Counted from the first letter of the stretch, positions 52,389-62,955 are shown. The stretch: 64,000 nt of DNA from Flavobacteriales bacterium UBA6772 (GCA_905181765.1 CAJIYW010000001.1:434001-498000), one strand, 5' to 3'. Translations and numbers: made by a program. The notes: generated by a model not told the origin, from the letters alone.

Positions 52389-54695
52389 ATGAAAGTCTGT
52401 ATTGCAGAAAAACCAAGTGTTGCTAGAGAAATTGCTTCTATTTTAGGAGCCAACACAAAACGTGATGGTTTTTATGAAGGAAACGGCTATGCGGTTACCT
52501 ATACATTCGGTCATTTGTGTACCCTTTTAGAACCTAAAGATTATAAACCCCATTGGAAAAGTTGGGATTTAAACAACTTACCCATGCTACCAGAACGCTT
52601 TGACACGAAAGTTACGGGCGATGCAGGAATTAGAAAACAATTTAATATTGTAAAATCATTATTCGATAAAGCGTCTGTTGTTATTAATTGTGGGGATGCT
52701 GGAACGGAAGGAGAATTAATACAGCGCTGGGTAATTAACCAATGTAATTATAAAGGTGAAGTGCAACGTTTATGGATTTCTTCGCTTACTGAAGAAGCAA
52801 TTAAAGAAGGATTTAAAAATTTAAAACCCTCTGAACAATATGATAACTTGTATTACGCAGGTTTCTCTAGAGCTATTGGAGATTGGTTATTAGGCCTAAA
52901 TGCAACCCGCCTGTACACTGTAAAATATGGAGGATACAAACAGGTGTTATCTGTTGGTAGAGTGCAAACACCTACCCTAGCAATGATTGTTAATAGGTAT
53001 GTTGAAATAACTAATTTTAAACCACAACCCTATTGGGAGTTACAAACTACTTATAGAAATACACTTTTTAATTATGAAGATGGACGTTTTTTAAAACAAG
53101 AAGACGGCCAAATATTAGCTAATAAAGTTAACGAGTCAGATTTTGAAATTGTTTCTGTAGTTAAAAAGAAAGGAAAAGAATACGCCCCAAAACTATTTGA
53201 TTTAACTGGTTTACAGGTGTATTGTAATAATAAATTTGGATTTTCAGCGGATGAAACGCTAAAGATGGTTCAAAAGCTATACGAAATGAAAGTGGTTACC
53301 TACCCAAGAGTAGATACTACCTTTTTACCAAATGATGTGTATCCTAAAATTGCAGGGATTTTATCAAAATTAACGAAGTATAGCGGATTAACACAACCAC
53401 TATTAGGACAAAAAATAAAGAAATCGAAACGTATTTTTGATGATCAAAAAGTTACAGATCACCACGCAATTATTCCAACCGGAATTCAGGGAAATTTGCA
53501 ATACAACCAACAACAAGTCTACGATATTATAACACGCAGATTTATTGGTGCTTTTTATCCAGATTCAGAGGTTTCTAATACTGCTGTAATTGGAAAAGCT
53601 GCGGACGTCCCATTTAAAACAACTGGTAAAGAAATACTTACCAAAGGTTGGCGTATTGCTTTTGAAACGGAGGAGAGCAAAATTAAAAAGGAATTAAACG
53701 AACAAGTAACCTTACCTTCCTTTGTAAAAGGTGAAAAAGGAACACATGAACCTTCTTTTCTAGAAAAGGAAACAAAACCACCAAGAAATTTCACAGAAGC
53801 AAGCTTATTACGCGCCATGGAAACAGCAGGAAGGCAAGTAGATGACGATGAAATGCGCGAATTAATGAAAGAAAACGGCATTGGAAGACCGTCTACCAGA
53901 GCGAGTATTATTGAGACGTTGTTCCGAAGAAAATATATTGAGCGTAAAAAGAAATTAGTACTACCCACCCAAACAGGTATCGATTTAATTAACATTATAG
54001 ACAACGAATTACTAAAATCTGCTGAATTAACGGGACGATGGGAAAAACGTTTAAAAGAAATTGAAAGAGGAGAGTTTAATGCAGGAAACTTCATTAACAA
54101 TATGAAGAAAATGGTTGATGAATTGGTGTATGAAGTACGTTCTAACAAAACGTCTAAACGCATTTCTTCTAATACTGTCATTCCAAGAGAAGCAAAAAAA
54201 ACTCCCACTAAAAAACCAAAATCTAAAAAAGAGGTCGTAGGAAAAACATGTCCAAAATGTAAAAAAGGAACTATTTTAAAAGGCTCCTCTGCATTTGGCT
54301 GTTCTGAATATAAAAATAATTGCGATTTAAAAATTCCGTTTGAAATTTACGGTAAGAAAGTTTCTGAAAATCAATTGATACGTTTATTAGACAAAGGCTG
54401 CACAACCAATTTAAAGGGATTTAAAATAGCCAATGGCGCTGTGGAGGGTTTGATACGTTTTGATGAAAATTTCAGTTTAAAATTAGAAGCTAAAAAAGTA
54501 GCTACTGCAGCTGCTTCAGAAAAAATTAATTGCCCTAAATGTAAAACCGGAACTGTCTTAAAAGGAAAAACAGGCTATGGTTGCTCTGCTTATAAAACAG
54601 GTTGCAATTTTGTTTTTACTTTTGATAACATCAAAAAAATAGCAAATGGTAAACCGCTAACGAGAGAATTAGTGCTTGAAATAATTAGCGCTTAA
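52389..54695 (+). CDS. topB: DNA topoisomerase III
   Basis: 768 residues. The TOPRIM domain starts CIAEKPSVAREIA (4-16) and has the acidic motif CGDAGTEGELIQRW. The nucleophile Tyr is in VVTYPRVDTT near 314. The type IA core ends at about 600. A basic segment is followed by two zinc-ribbon units, CPKCKKGT...CSEYKNNC and CPKCKTGT...CSAYKTGC, in the C-terminal 150 residues. It relaxes and decatenates single-stranded DNA. The stop is 29 bp from the stop of the convergent VF530 gene. Confidence 0.95.
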   Translation: MKVCIAEKPSVAREIASILGANTKRDGFYEGNGYAVTYTFGHLCTLLEPKDYKPHWKSWDLNNLPMLPERFDTKVTGDAGIRKQFNIVKSLFDKASVVINCGDAGTEGELIQRWVINQCNYKGEVQRLWISSLTEEAIKEGFKNLKPSEQYDNLYYAGFSRAIGDWLLGLNATRLYTVKYGGYKQVLSVGRVQTPTLAMIVNRYVEITNFKPQPYWELQTTYRNTLFNYEDGRFLKQEDGQILANKVNESDFEIVSVVKKKGKEYAPKLFDLTGLQVYCNNKFGFSADETLKMVQKLYEMKVVTYPRVDTTFLPNDVYPKIAGILSKLTKYSGLTQPLLGQKIKKSKRIFDDQKVTDHHAIIPTGIQGNLQYNQQQVYDIITRRFIGAFYPDSEVSNTAVIGKAADVPFKTTGKEILTKGWRIAFETEESKIKKELNEQVTLPSFVKGEKGTHEPSFLEKETKPPRNFTEASLLRAMETAGRQVDDDEMRELMKENGIGRPSTRASIIETLFRRKYIERKKKLVLPTQTGIDLINIIDNELLKSAELTGRWEKRLKEIERGEFNAGNFINNMKKMVDELVYEVRSNKTSKRISSNTVIPREAKKTPTKKPKSKKEVVGKTCPKCKKGTILKGSSAFGCSEYKNNCDLKIPFEIYGKKVSENQLIRLLDKGCTTNLKGFKIANGAVEGLIRFDENFSLKLEAKKVATAAASEKINCPKCKTGTVLKGKTGYGCSAYKTGCNFVFTFDNIKKIANGKPLTRELVLEIISA

Positions 54696-54704
54696 ATTAT
54701 TATC

Positions 54705-54724
54705 ATTTTTGCGCAAGCAAAAAT
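54705..54724. terminator. Short bidirectional hairpin between topB and the VF530 gene
   Basis: ATTTTTGC (54705-54712) pairs with GCAAAAAT (54717-54724) around a GCAA tetraloop. It fills most of the space between convergent stops, but the U-runs are part of the stem. Confidence 0.45.
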
Positions 54725-54946
54725 TTAGTCAATCATATTCTTTAAATAAAACTGCTCTACCTTTTCTCTTGCCCACGGAGTAGTTCTTAAAAACTTTAAA
54801 CTAGATTTATAAGTAGGGTTATTTTTAAAGGCATTAATATTCAAACTATCTCCCAACTCTTCCCAACCGTATTCTAGAAATAATTGTTCTAACATAGTTG
54901 CTAATTTTATACCGTGTAACGGGTTGTTAAGCTGCTGTCCGCTCAT
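54725..54946 (-). CDS. VF530-family DNA-binding protein
   Basis: 73 residues of the VF530 (DUF2132) family: [22 protein letters not shown], then [28 protein letters not shown]. Family structures are small all-alpha proteins reported to bind double-stranded DNA. Its start overlaps the stop of the oxidoreductase gene by one base (TAATG), so translation is coupled. There is no other clue to its role. Confidence 0.9.
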   Translation of the reverse strand: MSGQQLNNPLHGIKLATMLEQLFLEYGWEELGDSLNINAFKNNPTYKSSLKFLRTTPWAREKVEQFYLKNMID

Positions 54947-55611
54947 TATTCTTTAGATTTTGCAATAGTTAAAATTTCATCTGAACTAAGTATCTTTCTA
55001 TCTTGATGTTTGTGCGCTAGTATTTTCATACAAGTTGCTATTTTCTCTGGATGAATGATGCGATACTTTTTTAAACTTCCTATAAGTAACGGACTTATAA
55101 TACTCATAACTCCGATACTAATTTTTTCTCCTACTCTAAATTCTGGTCTGCGACCACCAATTAAAGAAGGCCTTAAAATAACCGTATTCTTTATATTTTG
55201 ATTTAATACATCGCGCTCCATTTCTCCTTTTGTCCTGCTATAAAAAACAGTACTTGAAACAGCTGCACCCATAGAAGACATTACAATAAAAGTAGTTATA
55301 TTGTTCTGTTTTGCTAATTTTGCTGCAGCTACCGGAATACCATAATCAATAGATCTATAAACCTCTCTATCTTTTGTTTTTGAAGCTGTAGTGCCAATGC
55401 AGCAATATACCTCATCTGCCATAAAAGCATCTTTGTAATCTTCTAATTTTAATACATCGACCAAATGTTCTTCAATCTTATCTGATGTATTTGTAACCGA
55501 ACTTCTAGAAAAAAGTTTAATTTTCTCATAACTAGTATCCGCAAGTAACTTTTCTAAAAGAATACCTCCTGTAAATCCTGTGGCTCCTAAAACAATAGCA
55601 GTTTTGTTCAT
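54946..55611 (-). CDS. NAD(P)H-binding oxidoreductase, HTATIP2-like
   Basis: 221 residues of an atypical short-chain dehydrogenase with the nucleotide-binding loop [15 protein letters not shown] (9-23), [10 protein letters not shown] and [15 protein letters not shown]. It resembles the HTATIP2/YwnB group of NAD(P)H-binding proteins. The catalytic Tyr of classical SDRs is not obvious. It lies in a tightly coupled minus-strand chain: its ATG overlaps the stop of the aminopeptidase gene (TAATG), and its stop overlaps the VF530 ATG. Substrate unknown. Confidence 0.85.
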   Translation of the reverse strand: MNKTAIVLGATGFTGGILLEKLLADTSYEKIKLFSRSSVTNTSDKIEEHLVDVLKLEDYKDAFMADEVYCCIGTTASKTKDREVYRSIDYGIPVAAAKLAKQNNITTFIVMSSMGAAVSSTVFYSRTKGEMERDVLNQNIKNTVILRPSLIGGRRPEFRVGEKISIGVMSIISPLLIGSLKKYRIIHPEKIATCMKILAHKHQDRKILSSDEILTIAKSKE

Positions 55612-57239
55612 TAGTTATCTAAATTTGGTAACACAAAATCATCTAAAATAGATTTTTTAGCCATCATTTTTTCAATTTCCTCAATAGTTCTTGGTGCTTC
55701 CGCAGATAAGTTTACAGGTCCGGTCTTCGTTACTAAAATATCATCTTCAATTCTAATTCCAATTCCCCACCATCTTTCATCACAATTACTGCCATCCGGA
55801 ATATAAATTCCAGGCTCCATAGTAACCACCATATTTTCTTCAAAATTACCGTAATTTCCTGGATCATGAACATCTAAACCAATATGATGTGACGTGCCAT
55901 GCGGATAATACGGATGCTTTTCATCTAAAGAATTTATAATACCCAACTGAAACAAACCTTGATCTACAATTTTTTTAGAAAGCAAATTCGGTGTTGCCAT
56001 GCTTTCGCCAATTACATAAGCGGCAATGCCTGCTTCTTGTGCATCGTAAACAATCTGATAAATAGCTTTTTGTTCTTTAGAAAAGACGCCATTAGCAGGA
56101 ATTGTTCGGGTAACATCTGCCGTAAACCCTCTGTATTCTGCACCTAAATCCATTAAAACTAATTCATTGCCTAACTTCGTTTTACTATTCTCTATGTAAT
56201 GCAGAATACAACCATTATTACCTGCACCAACGATAGAGGGATACCCTTCATACTCCGCACCGTATTTCTTATACACAAATTCATGAATTCCTTGCAATTC
56301 TGTTTCAGACATATGTGGCTTCATCGCCTTCATAACTTCTACTTGTCCGATAGCAGAAATTCTTACCGCTTTTGTTAATAGCACCAACTCTTCTGAAGTT
56401 TTAATTTCTCTTAAAGTTGCCAAATTGTTAGATAGAAAATGAATATCTATCGTTGTCTTTGCATCTAATTTTAAGGCAATTTTTTGCTGTAACTCTTTCT
56501 TTAGTCTGTTATCTGTAGCATCTTTAAATTTCATTAAATCGGCATCCCGTTTCAAGGAAGGATCATATGCCAGAGCTCTGCCTATTATTTGCGCAACATT
56601 TGCGCTATTTTCTATGGGTGTAGATTTTACCAACTCATAAATTTGCTTTTTCATTGGCGATAGAAAATTATTCGGATTGTATGCGGTATTTTCTTTAAAA
56701 GATGAGACTAAATCATAGACTTCTGCAGTATTTTTAGCAGAATCCCGATAATCATCATTGAATTTTTCAATAAAAATTCTGTCAAAACTCTTAAAATTGA
56801 TGTTCGTTTGTATAAAATCATTCGCATTCTTTGCCATTTGAAAACCTAACACCTCTATTGCTCCTTCAATGCCCAAACGTTTCCCGTTCCATTGTTCTGC
56901 TCTGGCATCTCTTTCTTGCACATATAGCATTTCATTATAAGAAACTCCGTTTTCATCTGTTTGATTATTAGAAAATAGCACCAACACACCGTTTGGTTCT
57001 CTATACCCTGTTAAATAATAAAAATTAGGGTCTTGATGAAAAACATAATCTACATCATTAGCTCTATTTCTAAGCGGATTTGCGAAAAGCACTGCTACTG
57101 AATTTACTGGCATTTTTGCTCGCAGAGCATCTCTTCTCCCCTTATGAAAGTCTTTTGATAAGAAATCTGTTGGTATTTGAGAAAATAAGGAAAAAGACGT
57201 TGCTAAAAAAGCCACGAAAAAAATTTTATACATCTTCAT
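55611..57239 (-). CDS. Secreted Xaa-Pro aminopeptidase (M24B)
   Basis: 542 residues. A signal peptide (MKMYKIFFVAFLATSFSLFSQ) precedes an N-terminal aminopeptidase P domain (about 28-170, PLRNRANDVDYVFHQDPNFYYLTGY). The pita-bread catalytic domain has metal ligands in LMDLGAEYRGFTADVTRT, HGTSHHIGLDVHD, MEPGIY and IRIEDDI. It cleaves the N-terminal residue from peptides with Pro at position 2, here in the periplasm. It heads the operon with the oxidoreductase and VF530 genes and is divergent from gcvT across about 130 bp. Confidence 0.93.
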   Translation of the reverse strand: MKMYKIFFVAFLATSFSLFSQIPTDFLSKDFHKGRRDALRAKMPVNSVAVLFANPLRNRANDVDYVFHQDPNFYYLTGYREPNGVLVLFSNNQTDENGVSYNEMLYVQERDARAEQWNGKRLGIEGAIEVLGFQMAKNANDFIQTNINFKSFDRIFIEKFNDDYRDSAKNTAEVYDLVSSFKENTAYNPNNFLSPMKKQIYELVKSTPIENSANVAQIIGRALAYDPSLKRDADLMKFKDATDNRLKKELQQKIALKLDAKTTIDIHFLSNNLATLREIKTSEELVLLTKAVRISAIGQVEVMKAMKPHMSETELQGIHEFVYKKYGAEYEGYPSIVGAGNNGCILHYIENSKTKLGNELVLMDLGAEYRGFTADVTRTIPANGVFSKEQKAIYQIVYDAQEAGIAAYVIGESMATPNLLSKKIVDQGLFQLGIINSLDEKHPYYPHGTSHHIGLDVHDPGNYGNFEENMVVTMEPGIYIPDGSNCDERWWGIGIRIEDDILVTKTGPVNLSAEAPRTIEEIEKMMAKKSILDDFVLPNLDN

Positions 57240-57370
57240 TACGGTTCGTTTACTTATTGATTTTTCAAATGTACTGTTAATTAATTTTTAGTTAGAAATA
57301 TTAACAGAATTTTAGTGCTTGATAATTGTGAATTTTTCAATAATTTAGCCTGAAATTCAGAAGTACAACA

Positions 57371-58455
57371 ATGAAAAATATCGCATTACATTCAATTCAC
57401 GAAAAATTAGGTGCAAAAATGGTTCCTTTTGCTGGTTATAATATGCCAGTGCAATATGAGGGGGTTACTGCAGAACATTTAACGGTTAGAGCAGCGGTTG
57501 GTGTTTTTGATGTAAGTCACATGGGTGAGTTTTTAGTGAGCGGTGCAAATGCATTGGATTTGATACAAAAAGTAACCTCTAATGATGCATCTAAATTAGA
57601 AATTGGTGACGCGCAATACAGCTGTTTTCCAAATGAAAAAGACGGAATTGTAGATGATTTAATTTGTTATAAAATCAAAGAAGAGGAATATTTACTAGTT
57701 GTAAATGCTTCTAATATTGAAAAAGATTGGAACTGGATTTCTAAATACAACCAAGAATTTAAAGCTGATTTAACAGATTTGTCTGAAGATTATTCTTTGT
57801 TAGCAATTCAAGGACCTAAAGCTGTGGAAGCAATGCAATCTTTATCTTCTTTAGATTTAGGAGCAATTCCTTTTTACAATTTAAAATAAGTGATTTTGCG
57901 GGTATTGAAAATGTAATTATTTCTGCTACTGGGTATACTGGTTCTGGCGGATTTGAGATTTACTGTAAAAACGCTGATGCAAAACAAATCTGGGATAGCG
58001 TTTTCGAAGCCGGAGCAGCATATGGAATTAAACCAATTGGACTGGCAGCAAGAGATACCTTACGTTTAGAAATGGGCTATTGTTTGTACGGAAATGACAT
58101 CAATGATACAACATCACCTATTGAAGCTGGTTTAGGGTGGATAACTAAGTTTACCAAAGACTTTGTAAATGCAGACGCATTGGCAAAAGAAAAAGAACAA
58201 AAACCAGAAAGAAAATTAGTTGGTTTTGAATTAGATGAAAGAGGAATTCCAAGGCATGGTTATGATATTGTAGACGGAGACGGAAGCGTTATTGGCGTTG
58301 TTACCTCAGGTACCATGAGCCCATGTTTACAAAAAGGAATTGGAATGGGATATGTGCCAAGAGTTCTTGCTAAAGCGGGGACACAAATTCATATTCAGGT
58401 GCGTAAAAAAGCAATTCCTGCAACTATTATAAAGTTACCATTTTATAAAGGATAA
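57371..58455 (+). CDS. gcvT: Glycine cleavage system T protein, with a 1-base deletion
   Basis: The aminomethyltransferase GcvT takes the methylamine unit from the H protein to tetrahydrofolate. N-terminal marks are [14 protein letters not shown] and [12 protein letters not shown], with the folate-binding core [17 protein letters not shown]. As written the frame stops at 57889 after FYNLK. Adding one A to the A4 run at 57883-57886 gives [15 protein letters not shown] and continues through [14 protein letters not shown] and MGYCLYGND to PFYKG. The corrected protein has 361 residues, normal length. gcvH and gcvP are not adjacent. TTG (57319-57321), 19 bp, TAATTTAG may be its promoter, with one mismatch. 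Confidence 0.92.
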
Positions 58456-58480
58456 AAATAGTTGCTAAAAATAATATATA

Positions 58481-58520
58481 AAACGGCATATTTCACATCT
58501 AAGAGATATGCCGTTTCTCT
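58481..58520 (+). terminator. Hairpin downstream of gcvT
   Basis: AAACGGCATAT (58481-58491) pairs with ATATGCCGTTT (58506-58516), 14-nt loop. The T content after it is modest (TCTCTATTTA). Confidence 0.65.
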
Positions 58521-58583
58521 ATTTAAAAGCTTATTTTTACTAACGGAAACAGTGGTTAATTAAAACCTAACAAAATAACTAAA

Positions 58584-59306
58584 ATGAGTTTTTTAAAAGC
58601 AGAATGGAGAAAATTAGCTTTTGCTAATTACGAAGTTGATCCGAAAGTTTTAGCACAATATATTCCGCTAGGAACAGAGCTTGATTTGTGGGAAGGTAAA
58701 TGCTTTGTCAGTTTAATTGGATTTATATTTCTAAATACTAAAATATTCGGCATTAAAGTTCCCTTTCATAAAACTGTAGAAGAAGTAAATTTGCGTTTTT
58801 ATGTAAAGCGTTTTGAAAATAATACATGGAAACGTGGTGCCGTTTTCATCAAAGAAATTGTATCCAAACCCATGCTTACATTTGTTGCAAACACAATTTA
58901 CAAAGAACACTATGAAACCATGCCCATGAAATACAAATGGGAAGAAAATAGCAAAAATAGAAGTGTAGCATATCATTGGAGAAAGAATAAGATATGGCAA
59001 TCTTTTAAAATTACAGCAGCACTTAAAACTTCAGAAATTGAGGAAAATAGCGAGACTGAATTTATTACCGAACATTATTGGGGGTATGCAAAAGTAAATG
59101 ATACTGTTACCAATGAATATGAAGTTACCCATCCAAGGTGGAAAAAGTATAAAGTAGAAAGTGCTAATATAAAAGTAGATTTCGAATTGGTTTATGGAAA
59201 ACATTTTGAGTTTTTAAATCACATAAAGCCAACCTCTATTATGCTTATTGAAGGTTCTAAAATAACTATTGAAGGTAAAAAAACCATAAAAAAGAAAGTT
59301 TTTTAA
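58584..59306 (+). CDS. DUF2071 (YqjF-like) protein
   Basis: 240 residues of the DUF2071 family, with FLKAEWRKLAFANYEVDPKVL at the start and VNLRFYVKR near 72. It is probably a soluble cytoplasmic beta-barrel-like protein with no signal peptide. The family is widespread and without known activity; B. subtilis YqjF is a member. It stands between gcvT and a membrane hydrolase gene without overlap. Confidence 0.87.
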   Translation: MSFLKAEWRKLAFANYEVDPKVLAQYIPLGTELDLWEGKCFVSLIGFIFLNTKIFGIKVPFHKTVEEVNLRFYVKRFENNTWKRGAVFIKEIVSKPMLTFVANTIYKEHYETMPMKYKWEENSKNRSVAYHWRKNKIWQSFKITAALKTSEIEENSETEFITEHYWGYAKVNDTVTNEYEVTHPRWKKYKVESANIKVDFELVYGKHFEFLNHIKPTSIMLIEGSKITIEGKKTIKKKVF

Positions 59307-59374
59307 AGTTTTATATTTAATGAAATAAATTCGAAAAAAAATCTACTAATAACTATGGATAAAAACACTCTATA

Positions 59375-60373
59375 TTGGATTCATTAACTCAAATAGTTTT
59401 AGGTGCCGCAGTTGGAGAAGCCGTTTTAGGAAGAAAAATTGGCAATAAAGCAATGTTATACGGAGCTATTGCGGGAACAATTCCAGATTTAGATGTATTC
59501 GCTTCATTTTTCACAGACACCGTTAGTGCGTTAGAAATTCATAGAGGTTTTACACATTCAGTCTTTTTCTCTCTACTTTTCGCACCGATACTAGCGTTTA
59601 TTGTAACCAAATATGAAACGTACAAAAACTTTAAGAACTGGACGTTCCTTTTCTTTTGGGTGTTTATAACACATCCTATTTTAGATGCACAAACTACTTG
59701 GGGCACACAGCTATTTTGGCCTTTAGATATTCGGTTAGCTTTTAAAAATATTTTTGTGGTAGATCCTTTATACACGGTTCCATTTTTAGTGTTTCTAATT
59801 TTGGCAATGCGCCAAAAGAAAGCAAGTAAAAAAAGGCGTTTTTATAATAATTTAGGACTATATATTAGCAGCTTATATTTAGTATTAACTGTAATCTTAA
59901 AAGGAGTTTCTTATCAAAAATTCACGAAAGAATTAGCCGAACAAAAAATTAGCTACAAAACAATAAAAACAAAACCAACACCACTAAACACCATTTTGTG
60001 GACGGCTAATATAGAAACAGAAAAATCTTATTTAATTGGGAATTCTTCTTTTTTAGACCAACACCCCATTAAGTTCTCTGAATATCCTAAAAATCATTAT
60101 TTATTAGGTGATATTGCTAAACACCAAAAAACAAAAAGAATGATTGCCATTTCTAAAGGTTGGTATACTATCAATAAAAAAGATAATAACTTATACTTTA
60201 ATGATTTGCGTTTTGGCGTTTTAAGTCTACAACCAAATGCAACTAATTTTGTTTTCAAATATAAGATAGAAGTTGATGCAAATGGAACTCCTTTTTTTCT
60301 AGAAGAACCCAAAGAAAAAAGTGATGGTAAAAAATTACTATTAGATTTATGGGTCCGAATTAAAGGAAATTAA
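59375..60373 (+). CDS. Membrane-bound metal-dependent hydrolase (YdjM-like), TTG start
   Basis: 332 residues. The N-terminus MDSLTQIVLGAAVGEA is the invariant start of this family (DUF457/YdjM), which supports TTG 59375 as start; no in-frame ATG lies near. Metal-binding marks: GTIPDLDVF, HRGFTHSVFF and ITHPILDA. About four or five membrane segments lie in residues 60-180, followed by a soluble C-terminal part (190-332). Reported relatives are inner-membrane hydrolases. An ATG at 59355 is in another frame and stops at once. A single-base error that hides an ATG is possible. Confidence 0.85.
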   Translation: MDSLTQIVLGAAVGEAVLGRKIGNKAMLYGAIAGTIPDLDVFASFFTDTVSALEIHRGFTHSVFFSLLFAPILAFIVTKYETYKNFKNWTFLFFWVFITHPILDAQTTWGTQLFWPLDIRLAFKNIFVVDPLYTVPFLVFLILAMRQKKASKKRRFYNNLGLYISSLYLVLTVILKGVSYQKFTKELAEQKISYKTIKTKPTPLNTILWTANIETEKSYLIGNSSFLDQHPIKFSEYPKNHYLLGDIAKHQKTKRMIAISKGWYTINKKDNNLYFNDLRFGVLSLQPNATNFVFKYKIEVDANGTPFFLEEPKEKSDGKKLLLDLWVRIKGN

Positions 60374-60483
60374 ATACATACTTTCTTAATGTCTTACTTC
60401 TCAAAAACACTTCAATTTACATAAAATTATAGACCTTATTAAAACTGGGTTTAATAGCACTAAAAAAGCCTTCAAAAACTAAT

Positions 60484-60517
60484 AAAAAATCCCAATGAAA
60501 ATTCATTGGGATTTTTT
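60484..60517. terminator. Bidirectional intrinsic terminator
   Basis: AAAAAATCCCAATGA (60484-60498) pairs with its complement at 60503-60517 around a 4-nt loop. It separates the convergent hydrolase and lipoprotein genes and has U-runs both ways. Confidence 0.9.
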
Positions 60518-60522
60518 ATAGT

Positions 60523-61712
60523 CTAATTTCTAAACTTATTTCGAGTAATAATAGATTTCAGTTTTTGTTTTAGGTCTTGTCCTGAGTCATAAATCATCTG
60601 TTCATTTGTAGGAAATTGCACCACACGCAATCTAATTAAATCGAGAAAAGAAGACTCTAAAGCTCTTTTATCTCCTTTCCAATCTGCATATCTATGCTGA
60701 AAAGTATACTCACTTGCTATTGGATACGTTTGTATGGTTTGCTTTGAATTTAAATCTACGTATTTTACTTTCCCGGTTACTTTAGCAGACTTAAACTGTG
60801 TAAACTGGTAAATTTCACAGCGCACAGGCACCATTTTATCTACCTTAATTTTATTACCATCTTTATCTAGAACTTGATCTCCGTTTGTATCTAATAGATA
60901 CGTAAAACCGTCTTTAATCTCTTTTTCTTTAATAATTTCTTTCTCCCTGACACGTTCTGGCGAAACCTGAATATTTCTTAGATTTAATTCCAAACCAAAA
61001 TCATATTGAACTCTTGGATCTTTAGAACCATGATAAACTGTCCATAAATCATTTAATCCATAGGTGTCAAAATTTAATAAATCTTCTTCTAATCTTTTAG
61101 GGATTACTTTTTGTGTTTCGTTCTTCATGGAAACAATCACAAAATCTAAACCTCTTTCTCGTGCAACGTTCATTAAGTTACGTACGTCTTTAAAATTAGG
61201 ATTTACTTTTTCGATATACGCTAAATCGTCATAAGCAGCTCTGTAATCAAACTTCGTATTCTATTAAATAGACCTTTTGGCCTTTGCATAAAGATAATCT
61301 GATAATTGATTTTTATTTTCTATAATGGCATCATCATAATTCGGTAAATTGAAAGTTAGCATCTCTATTTTCATTTACAATATATAATGGTAATAAAGGT
61401 TTTAAAATCTCTTGCCTTCTTTTTCAGTTGTTCGTATAAGACAAAAATAGTTTCAATCTTTTCCGGATTGTTATCCTTCTTTAAAAAGTTGATTCTTGCC
61501 AAATCTTTAGTCGTTGCTTTCGCAAAAGCTTCTTCTAGTAATAAAATGTAAGGCTGGTTCCCTTTTTTGGTTTTATTTCTTTTTAAGTTTTTAATGGCCG
61601 TATTAATTGCGCTATCGTAATTACCATTGCTGATAGCTTCTTGCGTATTTTTTATACTACTACAAGAAAATATTAAGAGAATAAGAGTGCTAAAAAGTAA
61701 AGATTTCTTCAT
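60523..61712 (-). pseudogene. Uncharacterised lipoprotein, broken by four 1-base indels
   Basis: The start MKKSLLFSTLILLIFSCSS is a lipoprotein signal (Cys17). A helical repeat-like region follows (NGNYDSAINTAIKNLKRNK). The frame as written stops at 61371. Reading past it, one extra base near 61415, one near 61340, one near 61276 and one missing base near 61262 give LKKRQEILKPLLPLYIVNEN, then NFQFTEYDDAIIENKNQ, then AKAKGLFNRNTKFDYRAAY. That runs into MNVARERGLDFVIVSM and on to ITRNKFRN. With these changes the product is 395 residues with the reading frame divisible by three. I do not recognise a family. The four indels fall in about 150 bp, so a poor-quality stretch is likely, though true decay is possible. 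Confidence 0.75.
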
Positions 61713-61822
61713 AATTAATTTTATTTAAAGTTAACAAAGCAATCTATGTGCCAAAGTCTGTTATAAATAATTTAGTATTTTATAATTATTAGGGGCTATA
61801 AAAATTAGGCACTATCAGTTAT

Positions 61823-62914
61823 TTAAACATTAAAACGAAAGTGCATTACATCACCATCCTTAACAATATAATCTTTACCTTCTACTTTCATTTTACCCGC
61901 CTCTTTTACTTTTGCTTCAGAACCAAAAGTAATAAAGTCTGCATAAGCAATTGTTTCTGCTCTAATAAAACCTTTTTCAAAATCTGTATGAATAACTCCT
62001 GCAGCTTGTGGCGCAGTAGATCCAATAGGAATTGTCCAAGCTCTTACTTCTTTTACACCTGCTGTAAAGTAAGTTTGCAAGTTTAATAATTTATAGGCCG
62101 AACGAACCAATCTAGCAACACCCGCTTCTTCTAAGCCAATATCTGCTAAGAACATTTGTCTCTCTTCGTAATCGTCTAATTCTGTAATGTCTGCTTCTGT
62201 GCCCACTGCTAAAACAATTACCTCAGCATTTTCATCTTTTACAGCTTCTCTTACTTTTTCTACATATGCATTTCCTGTAACGGCAGAATCTTCATCTACA
62301 TTACAAACATATAAAACTGGCTTCGCTGTAATAAATTGTAAAGATTGCACAAACTCTTGCTCCTTTTCATTAAAAGATAAAGCTCTTACAGAAATACCTT
62401 TTAATAAAGTTTCTTCAACTTTTAGTAAGACTACCAATTCTGCTTGCGCATCTTTATTACCCGTCTTTGCAGTTCTTTTTACACGCTCTAATCTTTTCTC
62501 TACAGTTTCTAAATCTTTTAACTGCAATTCAATATCGATTGTTTCTTTATCTCTAACAGGATCTACAGATTCATCTACATGAATAATATTATCATTATCA
62601 AAACATCTAATTACATGCAAAATAGCATCTGTTTCTCTAATATTTGCCAAGAACTGATTTCCTAAACCTTCTCCTTTACTTGCACCTTTTACCAAACCAG
62701 CAATATCTACAATCTCTACAGTTGCAGGCATTACACGTTCTGGATTTACCAATTCTTCTAATTTTTCAATTCTTTTGTCTGGTACATTTACAACTCCTAT
62801 GTTTGGTTCTATTGTACAGAAAGGAAAGTTTGCACTTTGCGCTTTTGCATTTGATAAACAGTTAAATAAAGTTGATTTTCCTACGTTTGGTAATCCTACA
62901 ATTCCGGCTTTCAT
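61823..62914 (-). CDS. ychF: YchF, redox-regulated ATPase (OBG family)
   Basis: 363 residues, normal. The P-loop is GLPNVGKST (7-15). The G4 position reads NVDE rather than NKxD, the mark of the ATP-preferring YchF subgroup. A helical insert (about 130-190) and the C-terminal TGS-like domain ([16 protein letters not shown] to FRFNV) follow. YchF binds the ribosome and affects translation start choice and oxidative stress response. It appears to be a single gene, upstream of the lipoprotein gene by 110 bp. Confidence 0.96.
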   Translation of the reverse strand: MKAGIVGLPNVGKSTLFNCLSNAKAQSANFPFCTIEPNIGVVNVPDKRIEKLEELVNPERVMPATVEIVDIAGLVKGASKGEGLGNQFLANIRETDAILHVIRCFDNDNIIHVDESVDPVRDKETIDIELQLKDLETVEKRLERVKRTAKTGNKDAQAELVVLLKVEETLLKGISVRALSFNEKEQEFVQSLQFITAKPVLYVCNVDEDSAVTGNAYVEKVREAVKDENAEVIVLAVGTEADITELDDYEERQMFLADIGLEEAGVARLVRSAYKLLNLQTYFTAGVKEVRAWTIPIGSTAPQAAGVIHTDFEKGFIRAETIAYADFITFGSEAKVKEAGKMKVEGKDYIVKDGDVMHFRFNV

Positions 62915-62955
62915 GTCTTTAGATTTTGCGAGTGCAAATATATATTTTTATTCAT

